Made by a program: the position numbers and the translations under genes. This document shows positions 61,393 to 64,000 of a stretch of DNA of 64,000 nucleotides, piece after piece. Each line of letters starts with the position of its first letter. Positions within the stretch are counted from its first letter, which is position 1. The notes below the pieces were generated by a model. That model worked only from the letters and a program-made list of their open reading frames with translations. It was not told where the DNA came from and ran no database searches. The stretch comes from B30-G6 sp964633115 (GTDB lineage: Bacteria; Desulfobacterota; Desulfobacteria; Desulfobacterales; B30-G6): contig CAZWEO010000016.1 in assembly GCA_964633115.1 (NCBI GenBank), forward strand, positions 1 through 64,000, written 5' to 3'.

Positions 61393-62922
61393 TTACTCCG
61401 GCTTATAATATTCTATCAACGCTTCCACCAATCCCGGTATGGTATAGGTTTCGGCCATTACATCCACATTAAATCCCAGGTCTTTGGTCGTATCCGCGGT
61501 GATGGGTCCGATACAGGCAATTTTTACATTTTCCAAAAGTTTCGGAAAATCAGATTCCGGGATAAGTTTCTTAAAATTCTTCACCGTAGATGAGCTTGTA
61601 AACGTAATGCAGTCGACATTTTGGGACGCCAAACCATCCAGAAGTGTGGCCACATTTTCTTGGGTGATTTGGGTGCGGTAAACAGTTATCTCATCTACCT
61701 CAGCCCCCAAAGCGGTTAGCGTTTCGGGTAGAACCGGACGGGCTTCCTGGGCACGTGGTAATAATATTTTTTTGGCGTTGACGTCCTGGTTTTGAAAAGC
61801 CGCCGCCACGGATTCAGCCCGGTATGTCTCTGGTAGGATATCGCACGACAGCCCAAAATCTGCCAGTCTCTCAGCTGTTACCGGACCAATGCAGGCGGTG
61901 CGAATATGATGGAGCGCACGCACATCTTTGCCGCGCTTAAATAGGCGTTTAAAAAAAAAGTGTACGCCATTAACACTTGTAAATACAAGCCAATCGTATG
62001 TCCCCAGGTTATCGATGGCATGGTCCAGCGGCTGCCAGTCTGTTGGCGGTTCGATTTGTATCGTCGGACATTCCAAACAATCCGCACCGGCTGCCTGTAG
62101 TGCGTTGACCAGATCGCTGGCTTGTTGCCTCGCTCGCGTGACCACGATGCGTTTCCCCATCAGTGGTTTATTCTCAAACCATTGCATGCTATCCCGCAGT
62201 CCCACCACATCCCCAACCACGATAATGGCCGGCGCTCTCAATCTGGCAGCCTCTGCCCGTTGAACAATATTAGCTAGGGTTCCGGTTACGGTTCTCTGGC
62301 GGGTTGTCGTACCCCAGCGGACAAGCCCCACCAAGGTGTCCGCAGACATGCCGTGTTGGGTTAATTGTGCTACTATATTGGGTAGGTTTTTAACGCCCAT
62401 AAAGAAAACCAGCGTGCCGATGCCGGTAGCCAAGGCCTGCCAATCGATATTAGAAGTAGATTTTTGAGGGTCTTCATGCCCCGTGATAAAGGCCAGTGTG
62501 GATGTGAATTTCCGATGGGTTAATGGAATCCCGGCATAGGCAGGTGCTGCCACCGCCGAAGTTACCCCGGGTACAACCTCGTAGGAAATACCGGCTTCAA
62601 CCAGGACTTCTAGCTCTTCGCCACCGCGTCCAAAAATAAAGGGGTCGCCGCCTTTGAGCCGTGTGATGATCTGGCCGCTTTGGGCTTTACCCACCAGCAA
62701 TTGATTGATTTCATGCTGCTTGAGAGTGTGGTCCCCGCCCTTTTTACCCACGTAGATGAGTTCAGCATCCTCGCGGGCATAGGCCAATAGAGCTGGTGAT
62801 GCCAGATAGTCATAGACCAGAACATCAGCTATTTCGATACAGTTTTTACCTTTAAGGGTAATTAGACCCGGATCACCCGGACCTGCGCCCACCAGATAAA
62901 CATGACCTTGTTTTGTCTTCAT
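61393..62922 (-). CDS. Uroporphyrinogen-III C-methyltransferase / uroporphyrinogen-III synthase fusion (CobA-HemD)
   Basis: A 509-residue bifunctional enzyme. Residues about 1-245 are the SAM-dependent methyltransferase (YLVGAGPGDPGLITLKG, RLKGGDPFIFGRGGEE and GIPLTHR blocks), which makes precorrin-2. Residues about 255-505 are HemD-like uroporphyrinogen-III synthase (RIVVTRARQQASDLVNALQ; FTSVNGVHFFFKRL; TFTSSSTVKNF). The fused form is common in Desulfobacterota and Firmicutes and channels preuroporphyrinogen to sirohaem, haem and B12. The B12 branch matters here because the MttB proteins depend on corrinoids. Its ATG overlaps the hemC stop (ATGA). Confidence 0.95.
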   Translation of the reverse strand: MKTKQGHVYLVGAGPGDPGLITLKGKNCIEIADVLVYDYLASPALLAYAREDAELIYVGKKGGDHTLKQHEINQLLVGKAQSGQIITRLKGGDPFIFGRGGEELEVLVEAGISYEVVPGVTSAVAAPAYAGIPLTHRKFTSTLAFITGHEDPQKSTSNIDWQALATGIGTLVFFMGVKNLPNIVAQLTQHGMSADTLVGLVRWGTTTRQRTVTGTLANIVQRAEAARLRAPAIIVVGDVVGLRDSMQWFENKPLMGKRIVVTRARQQASDLVNALQAAGADCLECPTIQIEPPTDWQPLDHAIDNLGTYDWLVFTSVNGVHFFFKRLFKRGKDVRALHHIRTACIGPVTAERLADFGLSCDILPETYRAESVAAAFQNQDVNAKKILLPRAQEARPVLPETLTALGAEVDEITVYRTQITQENVATLLDGLASQNVDCITFTSSSTVKNFKKLIPESDFPKLLENVKIACIGPITADTTKDLGFNVDVMAETYTIPGLVEALIEYYKPE

Positions 62923-63848
62923 TTGTCTTCGACTTGGAGCTTTTCGATGATGTCCAGCGCACCCTGGTTCATCAGTGTTTCGGCCAGATTTTGACCAATT
63001 TTTTGGCAGTCTGCCACCGAACCGCTCAATTCAGACTGCAAGACTCGCGATCCATCCGGTTCTGCCACCAGGCCGCTCAATGTGTACTGACCGTCTTTAA
63101 TATGTCCATGGGCTGCAATCGGTACCTGACAGCTGCCTCCCAAGCGATGCAAGCAGGACCGTTCGCCCAAGACCACTGCCCGGGTATCGGCATCATCTAG
63201 CAACCCAATACGCTTAGCTATTTCCGGATCGTCGTTGCGAATCTCGATACATAGCGCCCCTTGCCCGGCTGCCGGGAGCATCACATCCGTGGACAGATAT
63301 TCACTGATACGGTGCTCCAATCCCAACCGCCGGATACCGGCTGCAGCCAGTACGATGGCATCCATATTGCCTGCGTCCAGTTTTCGTAAACGCGTATCCA
63401 AATTGCCGCGCAACGGTTCGATTTGAATATCTGGACGCGCCCATAGAAGTTGGGCCGCCCTACGCAGACTGCTGGTACCTATCCGGGCACCTTTGGGTAT
63501 ATCGGCTAGGCTGCCGACGCTGGACACTAATACGTCCTGGGAATTTTCTCTTTTGGGTATGGCACCGATTGTCAGCCCATCTGGCAAATCTGCCGGCATA
63601 TCTTTCATGCTGTGTACGGCTATATCAATGCGGCCATCAAGGAGTGCTTCCTCGATCTCCTTAACGAACAATCCTTTTCCGCCCACCTTGGCCAGAGGAA
63701 CATCTAAGATTTTATCTCCCTTGGTTTTGATGATGACGATCTGAATGGAAGTTTCGGGATAGTGCTTCTGAAGTTGGGATTGAACCCAGTTGGCCTGCCA
63801 AAGCGCCAACTTGCTCCCGCGTGTACCGATATGAATATTGCGACGCAT
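62919..63848 (-). CDS. hemC: Hydroxymethylbilane synthase (porphobilinogen deaminase)
   Basis: A 309-residue enzyme that joins four porphobilinogens to hydroxymethylbilane. The start RRNIHIGTRGSKLALWQA is the family N-terminus. The dipyrromethane cofactor Cys is in GERSCLHRLGGSCQVP (the first Cys of LGGSCQVP by family rule). VHSMKDMPADLP and GTSSLRRAAQL are also conserved. The start at 63848 overlaps the stop of the zinc-ribbon gene as TAATG, which supports it; longer in-frame starts lie inside that gene. Translationally coupled on both sides. Confidence 0.96.
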   Translation of the reverse strand: MRRNIHIGTRGSKLALWQANWVQSQLQKHYPETSIQIVIIKTKGDKILDVPLAKVGGKGLFVKEIEEALLDGRIDIAVHSMKDMPADLPDGLTIGAIPKRENSQDVLVSSVGSLADIPKGARIGTSSLRRAAQLLWARPDIQIEPLRGNLDTRLRKLDAGNMDAIVLAAAGIRRLGLEHRISEYLSTDVMLPAAGQGALCIEIRNDDPEIAKRIGLLDDADTRAVVLGERSCLHRLGGSCQVPIAAHGHIKDGQYTLSGLVAEPDGSRVLQSELSGSVADCQKIGQNLAETLMNQGALDIIEKLQVEDK

Positions 63849-64000
63849 TAATGACCGCATGTGGAACAACTTGTGGCTGCGCAGCCGCCACATGCTGACG
63901 ACCCTGCAGTACTTCGTGTGGTTTCACCACCGCTTCCTTTGCTTAAAAATCCACAAGTGGACATAAGACGGTTGACTTTCTTGCTATTGCAGGAAGGACA
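63848..64000 (-). CDS. FmdB-family zinc-ribbon protein, C-terminal part only
   Basis: The frame enters from beyond the right end and gives 50 residues before TAA at 63848-63850. It begins CPSCNSKKVNRLMSTCGFLS, the second half of an FmdB-type ribbon, and ends in a cysteine-rich tail (SACGGCAATSCSTCGH). The tail with three CxxC-like pairs is typical of this family. It is translationally coupled to hemC and is a second member next to the gene at 9051. The start is not in the window. Confidence 0.8.
   Translation of the reverse strand, partial: CPSCNSKKVNRLMSTCGFLSKGSGGETTRSTAGSSACGGCAATSCSTCGH

Overview
The window (about 48-50% GC by eye, dense genes on both strands) most likely comes from an anaerobic, sulfate-reducing member of the Desulfobacterota, probably Desulfobacterales. 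The main marker is a complete Hmc transmembrane redox complex (hmcABCDEF, with a 16-haem HmcA) next to Rrf1/Rrf2-type regulators, an arrangement known from Desulfovibrio. A selenocysteine-containing HesB/IscA-like protein and a pyrrolysine-type MttB gene agree with this: the cell appears to use UGA as Sec and, at least in one gene, UAG as Pyl. UAG is also an ordinary stop here (for example leuC, leuD, the FmdB-like gene at 9051 and the SGNH gene at 53139).

Layout. 1-21 kb is a housekeeping stretch: lepA, leuCD, a cysteine-rich lipoprotein with an apparent frameshift in its signal sequence, an FAH-family hydrolase, trmJ-ndk, a zinc-ribbon protein, a macrodomain protein, the Sec-containing HesB-like protein, an enoyl-CoA isomerase-like protein, a fused c-di-AMP cyclase/YbbR protein with a DUF2914 protein and a tyrosine phosphatase, two PilZ proteins, an M24 peptidase, a radical SAM protein, a J-domain protein and a PilT/GspE-type ATPase. 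21-31 kb (minus strand) is the Hmc locus: hmcA-B-C-D-E-F, a tandem Usp protein, a receiver-only response regulator, a receiver-PAS-histidine kinase and an Rrf2 regulator.

31.7-59.6 kb is an accessory, catabolic region that I read as an aminophosphonate / methylated-amine island. It starts with two mttB paralogues (the second with a canonical Pyl codon, the first with a UAG at an unexpected place) coupled to a dimethylglycine-dehydrogenase-like flavoprotein. Then come a glpD-pit-DUF47 group, two divergent PbfA-like PLP enzymes, an EamA permease, a remnant flavoprotein gene and a LysR regulator. A minus-strand operon follows: two citrate-synthase-like proteins, PhnW-like transaminase, acylating aldehyde dehydrogenase of the sulfoacetaldehyde type, HAD hydrolase and two small proteins. 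It ends with a 2-aminoethylphosphonate-type ABC transporter and a fosmidomycin-resistance-like MFS pump. No classical C-P cleaving enzyme (PhnX, PhnA, PhnJ) is visible. The gene order suggests a route by phosphonoacetaldehyde and phosphonoacetyl-CoA, with the citrate-synthase-fold pair as candidate for the missing step. This is inference.

59.7-64 kb returns to core metabolism: moaA, then a translationally coupled zinc-ribbon gene, hemC and a cobA-hemD fusion (tetrapyrrole synthesis). Intergenic spaces carry several families of short palindromic repeats, one MITE-like element and many small hairpins. I found no rRNA, tRNA, CRISPR array or intact insertion sequence.
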